Assembly: GCF_023856365.1 (NCBI RefSeq) | Contig: NC_064549.1 | Location: forward strand, 10,309,608-10,373,607 | From: Brienomyrus brachyistius | Lineage: Eukaryota; Chordata; Actinopteri; Osteoglossiformes; Mormyridae | Direction: 5' to 3' | DNA: 64,000 nucleotides | Shown here: positions 11,935-24,800 of the stretch, piece by piece | How the letters are laid out: the number at the start of each line of letters is the position of its first letter | How positions within the stretch are numbered: the first letter of the stretch is position 1 | The notes under the pieces: model-generated | What the model saw: only the letters and a program-made list of their open reading frames with translations | Told to the model about the DNA's origin: nothing | Databases searched by the model: none | Made by a program: the position numbers and the translations under genes

Positions 11935-13985
11935 AATAGTGTAAGTATTTCCAAATAAGCCTCAAATAACATCAACCATACAATGTATCAAAATAAAGTG
12001 CAGTATTTTGTACTCTAAAACTACGAAAAATACATTTTACAAACTTCCATTGTACATATTCTCCAGATCTGTTTCATCTGGTCCTTCACCAACACACCTA
12101 CTCTGCTGGCCAAGTAGGGGAACAATAGCACTTCGCTACAAGATGAAGCATGATACAAATGTGAAAGTAGACAAGTAATATCAAATAATCTGAAGCACTT
12201 AAGATAATCACGTTCTAGCTCATCACATGCAGTTTTGGGCAGAGTATTTTCTGTATCATGGGAATCACAAAAATGCTGAACACAAAAGTATTTTGATACA
12301 AACTACATAATCATTTTCATGAAGTTGATCAGATACATTTTAACTGAGCAACTTTTTTTCAGATTGTGAGAGAAGGTGGGAGTAGCTGGTAAAAAGCCAC
12401 AGTGCTTGAAGAGAACATTCATTAATCCATCCAATCATTGGTCAGTGTTAGCAGATCATCCCTGTGTGATGATTAACTGGTGCGCGATGACTGTCGACGT
12501 CCTGAAGACGGTACCTTGACAGCAGAAGAATGGATCCTTTGTTGAGGCTGCGGAGTTCAAAAACTCCAGAGTGAATTAACTTTATTGTGGCGAATCTTTA
12601 ACATGTGACTGGCCATATCTGACTACCCTGAACACGAAATGAGGAACTTCAGCAGGGTATTGCCCACCCTCATTCAACCATTACAGCTTTGGGAAGCTCG
12701 TTTGAATTGACTTCTCAACCAGAGAATAGGGACCTACTGATATGTCTTTATTCAAGAATTTTCTCTCAGTTGCTGATGGGAAAAAAAATGATTCGCTACT
12801 TTGGGAAGCAGCCAACATTGTGGCCAATTATTTTTTTTATAGTGACACTATGCACATTGAACGCACAAGAAAAGGCCGGTATTCTGATCCTGCTGGCCTG
12901 GGCTTGTGGGAGGTGGGGAGACAGACAGAGCCTCGCTTTGATTGGCTTCGCGTTTGGGGTCTGGAATTCGTGTGGGTGGACAGATTTCTGACTGGCAAAC
13001 TCAGCGAGCTAAAAATAGATGAGATTATAAGCAGCACAGCCCAGGCAAAAAGGCACCAGATAGCAGAGCTCTCCCTTAGCATGACGGTCCCCACCACTCA
13101 CTTCCCAAAATCACTGTGCTGCTGTTGTGTACATTACAGCAAATTCGTATCCTGTACATGCAGAGCCGCTTACTAGGAGGGCGTTTCTGTTATTACGACG
13201 TGATTGTGCCTGGCACACAAGCCGAGATATACGGTGTTTGCCGACACGTATAACATGTATGTTAAAATAAATATGTAGCATGTGGGGGTGCTTCAATGGC
13301 TAGGGGTCTCTGCTAAAAAGGGGCCTCAACTAATCTTGTTTGAAAAAAATTTTACCTCCCCCCCCCCTCACCGAGGTCTAAATCTTTTGCCGTCACCGAC
13401 CCCCTCCCCCACCTTGACAGACCTCCTCACCATCGTAGAAGATGGTAGGGGAACCACTGAGCATGTTAATGTGCTTCTGACTCTGTGTAACTGGAAAACA
13501 AAACCCAGACGTGTAGAAAAAATATTACTTCCTGTAGAGTTGTGTGTTGAACCAAGATGAGGGGGTTGACAGTGGGGGGCCTGAATGCATAGCAAGCTGG
13601 GACGAGCTGCTTGTGGACCTGCTCATAGCTTCTCCCCAAGACCGTTTCCTGTCAGCCAAGGGAAGGTTTATCTACCCCCGCAGACAGCGCCAGCGGGTTT
13701 CTCCTCGGCGAGCTCCTCTCCAGGAAGCCGACTCCACGTCCTGCTGCAAATCAGAGTGTAACTCGAGCTGCAGCTGTGGTTTGGCAGGCCAGGGTGCGGC
13801 TTCAAATGTTTTTATTAAGACCCCTGTCTTTAATTTCGAGACGATGATGGTCATGCAATCTGTCACGCCAAGAATGTCTGTATGAAAACTATGACAGACG
13901 TGAGAAAGACATTAGCAAAAGGAAACTCTGTACCTATAATGTCATGATTCAGTCATCTTTCAATTCAAATCCACTTCTCAATATA
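11935..13985. other. Intergenic, no supported gene
   Basis: There are several open frames of 90-145 codons on both strands (for example 12742-13176 +), but none shows a family signature and they overlap each other in different frames. A short C-rich run lies near 13358-13370. Confidence 0.45.
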
Positions 13986-13989
13986 CCTA

Positions 13990-14165
13990 TTAACCATAAC
14001 TGTTTATCCAGTACTAGGTTCTGGGGACTCCGAATACTATCCCGAAAGATACAAGGCAGGGACGCACCCCAGGCAAAATACACCAATTTACCTAATCACG
14101 TGTTTTTAGATTGTGAAAGAAAACCCACATTAACATGGTAGAACATGCCAATTATTACATCAAGC
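13990..14165 (-). mobile_element. Degenerate LINE-type tail, reverse orientation
   Basis: In reverse it follows the tail consensus (tgtttatccagtac..., ...gggacgcaccccaggc..., ...caatttacctaa..., ...gtgaaagaaaacccac...) with many substitutions. It is an old copy of the family at 11590-11932. Confidence 0.55.
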
Positions 14166-14325
14166 GGTTGGTTGCCCCTTATAATCCTGTATTGCTAGAT
14201 GGTTACAATGCTGCCGATTCCAGTCATATGATTTCACTACTGCACTTTAATTTGTTCTTCTTCCATCCATTTTCTGTGTCCACTGTTTCCTGTCTCTATC
14301 TTAGAAATGATGGGCGTATGGCAGG

Positions 14326-14805
14326 GAGTAAGCCAGGATGGGTTGCCATTCTATCACTTGATATTCATCTATATTCTATTTTGTACCTTTGGTGGATGCA
14401 TATAGAGTAAGTCAGGATGAGTTGCCATTCTATCACTTGATATTCATATATATTCTATTTTGTACCTTTGGTGGATGCATATAGAGTAAGCCAGGATGGG
14501 TTGCCATTCTATCACTTGATATTAATCTATATTCTATTTTGTACCTTTGGTGGATGCATATAGAGTAAGCCAGGATGGGTTGCCATTCTATCACTTGATA
14601 TTAATCTATATTCTATTTTGTACCTTTGGTGGATGCATATAGAGTAAGCCAGGATGGGTTGCCATTCTATCACTTGATATTAATCTATATTCTATTTTGT
14701 ACCTTTGGTGGATGCATATACAGTAAGTCAGGATGAGTTGCCAATCTATCACTTGATATTCATATATATTCAAGTTTGTACCTTTGGTGGATGTATATAG
14801 AGTTC
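14326..14805. repeat. 79-bp minisatellite, about six copies
   Basis: The anchor AGTAAG recurs at 14406, 14485, 14564, 14643 and 14722, an exact 79-base period; a further copy begins near 14327. The middle copies are almost identical and the last one is more diverged. Each unit contains 'caggatgggttgccattctatcac', which resembles part of the retroelement tail, so the array may have been seeded by such a tail. Confidence 0.95.
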
Positions 14806-15031
14806 AGGTGCAAATGTAGAGTGACATAGTTCTTCTGATAATAACCAATTTCAAGCCATAATGTGATACAAAATATCTGAATATCAAAATAAGATGGAGA
14901 AACCCAAATTATTTATTTTACACAGCCCTGCTCTAAAGATCTAACTAGCAAATCGAACATCACTGATAGCTGCTGTTAACAGGCACAAACTATAAACATG
15001 CAACAAGAAAGACAACATTATTATTGACATG

Positions 15032-15037
15032 TTTATT
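15032..15037 (-). terminator. Candidate relb polyadenylation signal
   Basis: AATAAA on the minus strand, about 805 bases beyond the relb stop codon. It would give a 3' UTR of ordinary length. Alternative upstream sites are possible. Confidence 0.4.
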
Positions 15038-15340
15038 TAATTACAGAAAATGAACAGGACATAGCCAACTGTCCCTGGGGAACAGCTGGGCAGCAGACCA
15101 CGAAAATACATCACAGATCACACTTAATACATATATTAACAACCTTTACAAATACCTATACATGAAGTGCAATGCAAAACTAGTGCCTAATTTCTAAAGT
15201 TGAAGACAAAGCATGTAAGGTTACTATCTGTAACGAACACATTAGCGAGTCGACAGTTTGTCTGATCTGCCACTAACGTTTTGATTGGCTGCTTTCACAT
15301 TACACACCTCACTGCCCAATTCCGATTTTTTTCGCTTATA

Positions 15341-15718
15341 TCAGATTTGGCCACCTTGAGGATTCAAATTCATTATCATAAGGTGACCTGTATCTAACTG
15401 TAATGCGAACACAACTGTCCTACCAAATGGTTTGCACGTTCGCATTAACACGTCCAGGTCCCCAACGACAAGAAAACTCTCTACAGTAGCATGCAGCTCG
15501 CCACTGTACTCAGCGATATTTGTCCCGTTGATTGGGTCCCTTGTTTTCTCCTGGACCTTAGTTGTGTCTTCAGTGAACCAGGAAACATCTCCGACAGTCA
15601 CATCAAAGCAAAAGGCCTGGACCTGAATGGACTGACATAGACAAGGAGGGACGATACGCGGGTGTGGAAATTCCCCTTCACCCCCATGAGTTCTCAATAA
15701 AGGCAAATCATTTTCCAT
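15341..15718 (-). other. Unrecognised 125-codon open frame in the relb 3' region
   Basis: This frame lies on the relb strand, 123 bases past the relb stop codon, and runs unbroken for 125 codons from an ATG. The product has mixed composition, no signal peptide, no membrane segment and no domain I recognise. It could be part of the relb 3' UTR, a retroelement fragment or a chance frame. No function is proposed. Confidence 0.25.
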
Positions 15719-15841
15719 CAGTATTATTATGTTATAACCTTCTTGCTAATATTTTAAGCATTAGAAATAACTGGAATGATGATAGCAATGTTCAGAACCT
15801 ATACAATATGTCATAGCCTGAAGGTGCTGACTTCATATCCT

Positions 15842-18800
15842 TCACAGATCTGTATGTGTCTCCGCTTTGACACAGTTAATGCCATCATTGTCAAATGCGC
15901 AGAGGGCCTGCGAGCTGGACCCGACCAGGTCCGGCAGGAAAGCCTGCTGGCTGCGGGTCTGACTGTACATGTACACGTCATTATAGTAATCCGGGTCCAG
16001 CTGGTTCTCCATGAAATTCTGGTCCATGTTCAGCAAGTTCATGTTTTCCAGGTCCAACGGTATGGGCTCGGTTTGATGCCCCACGTCGGGGAACATGTGC
16101 TGCTGCTGAAGCTGTTGGGACTGGCAGCCGGGGGTCATGGCCACTGAGGGCATCATGGCTCCACTGTCATCCATGCTGGAGATCATCCTTAAGATATTCT
16201 GAAAATCTTCCGCGCTAATATCCTCCCGTTTTAAGTCCAGGGAGGGGCTGTAATGGGTATCTTTCAAATCTTGCGACGACTGACTGGTAGATGCCCCAAT
16301 AAGGTCTGCTACTGGGTAGCTGGGCTCAGTGGCAAGGAAAGGGAAGCTAAACTGGCAGTTGGTTGGTTCAGGTATTGCCTGGTGTTGAGCTAGAGACAGA
16401 TAATGTAGAGCACAGAAAAGGCAATATTAGTATGATTTAGAAGTATAAAACTGCATTAATATTATTTACAGATCACACACAGTAATAGTACATTATATAC
16501 AATATTAGTCAAAAGTCTGGAGACATCTAACTTACGGCATGTCATCATTATTTTAGCAATGTTATTTACCTAATAGTAAAAGACCTTGAGGCAGTGAAAT
16601 ACTGCATCAACCGCAATAATATATCAAAATTTTATCCAGTGTTTAGTCCCCTTTTGCTTCGATGAACTGCAGTACTGCAGACTGTTGGCATTCTTTCAAC
16701 CAGCTTCCAGATATAGCCACCTGGAATGCTTCTCCAACAGCCTTGAAGGAGTTTCCACAAGTTCTGGGCACAAGTTGGGTACCTTGCTGTTACTCATTGA
16801 CCCAACTTATCCCAAACCAGCTCTGTAGGGTTTAGGTCGGGGGATTGTAGGGGCCAGGTGACCTTTCACAGCACTCCATCTCTCTCCTCGTTAAAGATAA
16901 TAATTTCTACATAACAATCCTAAGCACACTGATGCTATCTTGTCGAAAACCAAACGATTTTCAGTGGGCATGTCTAGACTTTTGACTAGTAGTGTACATT
17001 GAACTATACTATGCTTTAGTACCTCAGATTAGAGTATACCCCTAGGCACAACATTAAGAGTATACCCAAATCGCACAACATTAAGCCCAGGTGAGAAACA
17101 CTGTAATCCAGTGCTTCTCAACCCAGTCCGCAGGGACCCCCAGACAGTCCCATGTTTTCGCTCCCTACCAGCTCCTGGCAGACAGACCTGGGAGGGAGCA
17201 AAAATGTGGACCATCTGGGGGTCCCCGGGACCAGGTTTGAGAAACACTGCTCTAACCATCTGCTTAAGAACCGATCAGTAGTACTTAAAGTGGCAGCAGA
17301 AATCCCATAATACATACTCATACAGCAAGAACTAGATACTAATAGACAGTAAATTAACACCGAACATTTCACGCGAAACCCTAATCCTTACTTGCAACAC
17401 GGCAGCCATCCTTAAAACTGATATCTGGTTTTATTTTCCTCTTCCGGTTCACTTCATATGGGTCTGCAGAGAGAGTTCCACATCATTTAGACAATGTTAA
17501 ACTACGGTTCACCATAGCACCGAAGCAGCATCAGTGAAGCAGCATCAGTGAAGCAGCATCAGTGAAGCAGCATTACTGAAGCAACATCACTGAAGCAGCA
17601 TTACTGTGATAAAAGGCAGAAGTTAGAAGTTGTTAGTTTCATTGAACACAAAATATGAGTGACTTCATTGTTGACCCACGCTTGGGTCACCCTGTATTAA
17701 TCACTGGTTACAGTTTTAAAACCGTCAAAATAAGCAAGATGGGCTGAAACTTCTTCAAAGTGACAATAATTTCCTTTATGAAACTTTTGCTTTCGGTTAA
17801 ATCTTCTCCGTGCGAATGCCAAGGCACATTTTTTCACAGACAGATGCCTCAGTTCAGGAGCGACCGTTAACATCCGAGGTGTAGGCTGTGTTTCACAACA
17901 ATGCGTATGAGTCATAGGGAATTTTGAAGGTTTTGGTATGAATATAGCCTTGTTTGTCCAGCAGAAACCACATCAGTTTAAGACACGCGTGTTCAGCTTT
18001 CTTCCTGGGGGACGACTGGAACTACTTTCTGAACTGCATGGGCAGGAAGGCAGGATGACCTCACCTGGGTTGTGTGGAAGGTAGGTGAACTTGACAGGTT
18101 CACTGCTCATGTGGTCAGAGAGTCGACGCAAGCAGACATCTACTTCCACCTCTTCTGTGATGTCACGTTCTTGGTAGGGTGGAGACTTGAAGACGATGGC
18201 AATCTGCCGGTGGACGTCCGTCTGTGCAAACTCTGCCTTGGCCTCCCATTTGTCCCGACTGAAGATGATCTCAATGTCATCTGTGTGAAGTGCAAGCAAG
18301 GTTGCCTCTTAGAGCACCGAATCGGCAGACTAGCTTGCTCGTATTCGGTGACACTTTGTTAATACGTGCTGTAATGCTTTAGTAAATTAATAATGACGCG
18401 AAACCTAAACAAATTACCATATCAACAAATAGGCCCTAACATGTGTCTACAAAGCTGTTTAGCATAAAACTTCACCTTTCTGCACCTTGTCGCACAAAAG
18501 GTATATCTCTGTCTTGCCGGTGCAAGACCCTTGTACCACATTCAGACGGTTGATCTTCAGCTCCGAAGTGGTGGTTGCTTCTGCGATCGAGAGTAAAGCA
18601 CACAGCAATTAACACCGACGCCTGCTTCAAGGCCAACAAGGAAGCATGTTCTCAGGCCGACAGCAGGTCAACATGCTCTTTATTTCTTCAGATGAGCTGC
18701 GCCGCGGAATTCGGGAAGAATGCGCTGTTGTGAAAACTGATAACTGAGTTCTTATGACACTCAGACGGAGTCAAAAGAGAATAGTGAGCGGTTACTATTA

Positions 18801-21800
18801 GCCCAGCTTGTTCCATGTTAGGGCTTGGGTTCTCGGGGTATGTTTTTGCTTTGAGAAAGAGAACAACTCAATGAATAAAGTATGAAAAGTGGCATACAGT
18901 TATGCTGATGCTCGCAGCTAGTTACAAGACAAAAGATATTCGCACTTGCACTTTGATGGGGGTTCAGTCACACATTGAGAAGATAAGTGTTCTCAAGGCT
19001 GTGCCGTTGAGCAATTCTTATACTCTGCACCACTGTTGGCGATATGCTTTCTAGTAGATGGGGCTTCAGGGATGGGGGGGGGACACACACACAAATGGAG
19101 TCTCGAACGCTTACTCTTGTCGTAGATGGGGTTGGACACCACGGGACTGAGCTGCATCTTCTCGCCATCCTCCTTCTCCAGCTCGCACTGGAAGCAGAGC
19201 CTCACCACGTTCATGTCGATGTCTTCTATGCTCTTTGAGTGGTCAGCTGTGATCGGGTGGAAAGACCGGAACCACATCATTATGAAACTTCACTAGCACT
19301 TATCATAGGAACAATACGCAGGTCTTACATCCCTGCCAACACCTCCAAATGCTGCCTGTATTTGTCCTGATATACGTTCGCATTCCTCACTGTCTATTTT
19401 CATTTCATCAAGTTTGACTCGCAAAGAAACCAACGATCAGAATAAAGCTTCAAAGTGTCCAGTAATATCTCTCCTGTCTAAATGGTTTTATTGAACGTCA
19501 CACTTCAGTTGCATCCTTGACTGTTATGTTTCTGTAATAATTAAATTTTTAATCTGACTCCTGAAATTACTGCATCCGTAAACATGAAATGTAAACATAA
19601 TTTAGGCAGAAATGAAACCGTACGTTTAATATCAGAAAATGAACTGCATGTGTGGCTGGACGTTATGGAAAGGATGACATGCGGAGAGCAATTTGGGAGC
19701 GGCTTTGATTAGGCGTGTGTCAGACTCCTTAGCCATGCATTCATCTTCCTAGAACCAGTTTTTCAGGCTGTGATCTGCTACTAGATCTGAGAATGATTGT
19801 TGTGCCAAAGCCGCCTTAATGTAACGTGGCTTAAGACACATATCAGCATTTGAACCAAGTGATGCAGCGTGCTAATCGATACTAGCGCCAAGGTACACAA
19901 AAACACGCAAAATATGATCGCGTTCATTTTGCAGACACGCCTCCGGGGAGTCACCAAGCAACTGAATTAGCTTATAGTTACTGTCTTTTGTTTACTGCAG
20001 TGTATTCACTGTGCTAAGACGACGTACAAATTGCATTGTGGCCAATTCTATCCGTAAAGCGCCGGTGTGTGTGTGTGTGCATGTTTCTGGGGTAACCTTT
20101 AGGTCAGCTGTTCAAACCCAAGTGTGAGGACTCTTCAGCCAATCAGTCCTCTAATTAGCGATCTCATTAAGGAGTTGCAGTGAAAACCCACATACATCGG
20201 GTTTTTCCGGATAAGATTGTCCACCCCTATCTAGTCTATATTTACACACTGTATAGAGCATTGTTATTTATCGGCCCATCTACTGTAAATTGAACATGTG
20301 TTGTAGTTTTTGCGATAGCATCTGAGGCAAAAATCCCCATCATGCAGTGTTGCTGAATGCTACACCGGGTATGATAACTGTTGAGACAAAGCAACCAGAT
20401 GCCATACTGCTATAATCCAACAAAAGCCCAGTAGAGACCTACAGAAAATGGACGTGTGCACAACGTTTCAGTTGGGCTTCTACTATTCGGTTACTTAATA
20501 ACTATTGCCCTACCAGTATCACCAATTAGCAGCCCTTGAAACCAGTCAGCAATTAAGAGCTGTTTTCTGTCACATAGAGAACCTGTTTCATGAGAACATA
20601 CAACCACTAATGTGAATTTAAATCTGCTTGGATTAGTCCGTTTTTAAGAAATAACCGGTTAGGGAATGGAAGACACTCTCCTTATCACTGCTGAAATTTG
20701 AAAAAAAAAATAAAAGCTTGCTTTCAGTTCGATAACTTGGCTGATATTCTGCAGAAATATTTCACACTGAAGCAGATGATAAAATTGAGGAAGAAGAATT
20801 TAAAGCAGTTCCGTCTATCCAGCTGCACTCTCTGACTTTGGCGTTTGGTCAAAACGGGACACACATTATCAGAAAACCCTGACACTTTAAGGGCTGCACC
20901 CAATATTCCGTGTATCTGTATTGTATGTACGTTGTTTTTTCCCATGAATACATACAAGCCCCTCCCCCCGCACTCTGGTCATTATCACGCCATATGTGTT
21001 TATAAATGGCGGTTCACTGACTATTAAACGGGTCAATCTTCTGTTTCCTTCGTCTCTCCAGGGCAGCATCCAGTTCCTTCCGCCTCACACACTGGATCCC
21101 CAAATTGGCGAAGCTGGACGAGTCATACAAGGAATAAGACGCGGCATTAATGACGACAGTCCTGCATCATCCACGATAGAGAAAAAGGACATGGAAATGT
21201 CTGAATATCTGTAGGGGGTGAGCTATACGGTGAATTTCGGAAGGGTAAAATGTGCTAGAGAAGATTTAAAGTCAACGGAAGGGTGGCACACCTGTGCTTT
21301 GGGTGGGTGCGAAGGTTGAGGTTGACGACGCAGATGCCATCGTTGCAGTCTTTACCCACGAGACTATGGGGATGTGGCCGGTGAGGGATATCTTTAGTCA
21401 CCAGCGACACGATGACCTTCGCCTTCTTCACTTGCCTCAAGCTGCCCCGGATCTGGTATAATAAGGCATCAGAGGAAGAAGCAGAGATGCTTGGTCATCC
21501 CTCCGTTCCAGTTGTCATGAGGGAGTACAACAGAAGGTGTGACTGATTACGCTATAACATGCACGCTTCACTGGCACACTGCTTTGGCACTGCACTATAA
21601 TTATGACACTGGAAGTTTTACTTAGAAAATGGAAAGCAGTGACTAAATTAGTGTTCCATACATGATAAAGGCAGTGGGAAGCCTTAAGGCACGCTTCACT
21701 ATATTTGTAATATGGGAGTCGCACTCAGGGGGTAATCCCCAGTCTCTGGCAAGGACCCGTCCTTAAGGGACTTTCTATAGCAGTTGAACACACATTTTCC

Positions 21801-24800
21801 ATGCACACTTGTTTAGAATGAATAAGGCAGTACTTCACAAGCGTCAACCCAAACCACACGGGGAACCCCCCTTTTGCAGTGGGATCGATGGTACATTCCA
21901 ATTTGCCCCAAACCCCTGCAACCCCAATTCCAAACAGAAACCTCCAGGCCAGCCTAATGATGCTAACATTGTAAGTCCTCCAGTTAAATCTCCCAATTCT
22001 CCGTCCTTCCCACCCGTGTGATTCAATTGAGTAATAGCACAAAATATTTGCAAAACAATGCAAATGGTCTGGAAGAAAAAACTATTTTTAAACATCTTTA
22101 GAAGAATGCAAATCACAATAGATACTAGCTGGGTGTTTCGCTGTCTAGATGCAGCATTCTAGATATGAGTGAAATACTATTAATAATGAGTCATTCTGCA
22201 TTCTGACCTCAATCGCTGGGAGGGACTTGTTAGCTTCCGTGCTACCGGCCCCCAGGATGCTGCCAGCCGACCTCCCCTCGCACTCGTAGCGGAAGCGCAT
22301 GCCCCGCTCTTTGGGCTGCTCCACAATGAGACACTTTGGTATATCCAGGAACTTCTCCAGATGATCGGTGGCTCCTTGGACAGCCATCATCCTGTTGGGC
22401 ACTGACGCCTGGACCGCAGAGGATGTGCTTCCATGTTTGGAAATGGGAGAGGCCATGGTGTCTGGACTGGACCGGCAAATTGGAAACACCGGCTGCGGAG
22501 GAACAGATGTAAACAATTTACAGAATGGGGGCTATTACAAGCCATGTCAGCTCAAGGAATCTGTCTGGCATGATGCTTACAGCGACATGTGACAACCAAC
22601 AGTGAAGAGAACAAGGTCAAGAGTATAGTAAAAAGTATAGTAAAAAGTAGTGTACAAGAATTCAATACATTTACTAATACTTTTCTTACTTGTGTACATT
22701 TCTCTCTCCATTCAGTAAAACCAAGGACTATGTAGGGAATCTGTACGCTAACATATCCAACAGAAAATAATATACTTGAACTATTTCTACAAATTACATT
22801 TATACGCCTACTCTTACTCACGCGAAAACATTTACAAGTACATTAAACCATATTGCGAAACAATTTCTACATCCACAAAACCACAAATGCTAAATGCATC
22901 TGCCTACTGGAAGCGTTCACTTAAAAACAATCAAAAAGAAAAGCACATTCGCATTTCAGATTTTAAGGAACACCGGGAAAAAAAGTTGAGCATTTCCTTA
23001 AACGGGCAATGGCCGTGTATTTTTCTTGCGTCTCTCCATAGATTCACGTGTCCTTGTTTGACCCAAATGCATTTCACCTCGACCTGCCCTTACACTACGC
23101 TCTGTATCAGACTTCCTTCCTACAGTCATATACGGTCCCCACCATGTTTCCGTCCCCTGCCAGTTTCATCTCCGCCTTTGTTCGCTGTGAAATGCAGGAT
23201 AAGGCGCCGTCACAGAGCCGGCCACTCTAAAAGGTTGCTTCCCAGCGCTGAAAGCGAACCAAACATGCCCTCCCACTCGATTCGGGCTGATCACATACCT
23301 TATTACTTGCAACCCGACAGCAGCCAGCTACAAAGAGCCAAACAACCGGAAGATGCCTTTTTCAAAACAAAGAGGGAAGGGAAAAAAAAAAAAAAACGCA
23401 GCAGTCTACATCTAACAAAACCAAAAAGGGTTTCTCTTTACTTCTTTCTTCCAAACTCTGGCAATACTTGCAGCTTTTCCGAATATTTTACCATTAAGTG
23501 GCCATGAAAAGGATAAACAGACTCCGGTCCTACTTGAGTTAAAAGAGAAGGATATACATGGTCTTTCGCCGCGGGGTTTACGTCTGTGTTTGTGCATGCG
23601 CGCGCTTGTGTGTATGCGAGTGTGTGTTTGTGTCCGAGCACGCCCGGGAGCAAGCGGAAGGCATCGACACAAAGGCAGTCTGAGGCAGCCAATAAGAGCA
23701 TGACTTAAGACAAGGAAGTTGACTCACTCCCGAGAGAACCAACCAATCACGGGGCTTGTTGTGGAGCTGGGGGCGTGACCCTGAGTATGCAGTACGTTTT
23801 CTCATGACGGCCGAAGTCAGTTATAGAATACCGTTAAGAAAAGAGTGAAAGTAGGAATCAAATTACAAACCGTCACACCACCTCCATGACCAACCCCCCA
23901 CCCAGCAGAAACTACTGCCCTTAAAAGTACTTCCAGTTAGGCTCTTTTGCTCATACTTTAAATCCATTGCCAAAAACTCAAAGTGGACTGAATCACGCAA
24001 GTGGTTGTCCACCATAATACGATCAATGCCAATCTAATCCATGCTAAAGTTCTCAAATCCGTACTCCATTTACAAGAAGTGCCACCAATACTGTCACCAT
24101 GCAGTAATAACCATCCTCAAACAAGCAGATTCTCACAAACTGCACCAAAGACAAGACTAACTGTCTATCTTTTCAATTTGTAATTCATTTCCCATTAATA
24201 ATTAAGCCAATGTTTAGTGCGACCTATCAGCAGGCAAAAAGAAATCCAGACCACTGCTACCCGCCCAGACTGAAAGCTACAGCCATTAACCCATAAACAG
24301 CATAACATGGACACAGCCTGCTGCTTGGGAGGGGGGGGGGTACTCACTTGGGGGCCCGTTCCTCTGGGCACCAGTACTGGCTGGGCACGCCGTTCCCGTG
24401 GTGGAGGTGCTGAGTTCAACTGGTGAAGTCTGGAGGTCTGAGGAAGCTGAGGCGATCTAGGCAGAACTGGGGTGGCTGACATGTTTTCTTCCAACAAATA
24501 TTCATCAATTAGATCTGCAGGGAATAAAGCCACATTTCATTCATTTGCATTATTAAATATACAAGATAGCATTCAATGGTGATTTAAACATTAATAGAGA
24601 ATAAAATATTTTGCAAATACTTCATAAATTACATCTTCCCCCTTCAAACTGAAAATAAAAGTACCTTTTTGGAGTTTCTTAATATAGGCATGGATTAAAT
24701 TTTCATTCTATAACGGAATATGTAGCATTGTTGTTAAATGTGTGGCCTAGGAGAATGAATTTATTGTGTAGGTACTTCACTGCAGAAGTATTTTTCAGAA

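Noticed and set aside
12689..13176. Pair of overlapping open frames of 100 and 144 codons
   Set aside because: No recognisable domain, alternate frames of the same DNA, no plausible splice partners.
14326..14805. CRISPR-like array
   Set aside because: The whole 79-base unit repeats with no unique spacers, and the genome is vertebrate; it is a minisatellite.
22776..23507. 243-codon open frame on the + strand inside relb intron 2
   Set aside because: Low-complexity, Lys/Ser-rich ending, no family signature, antisense to the relb intron and overlapping its candidate internal promoter. Chance frame.
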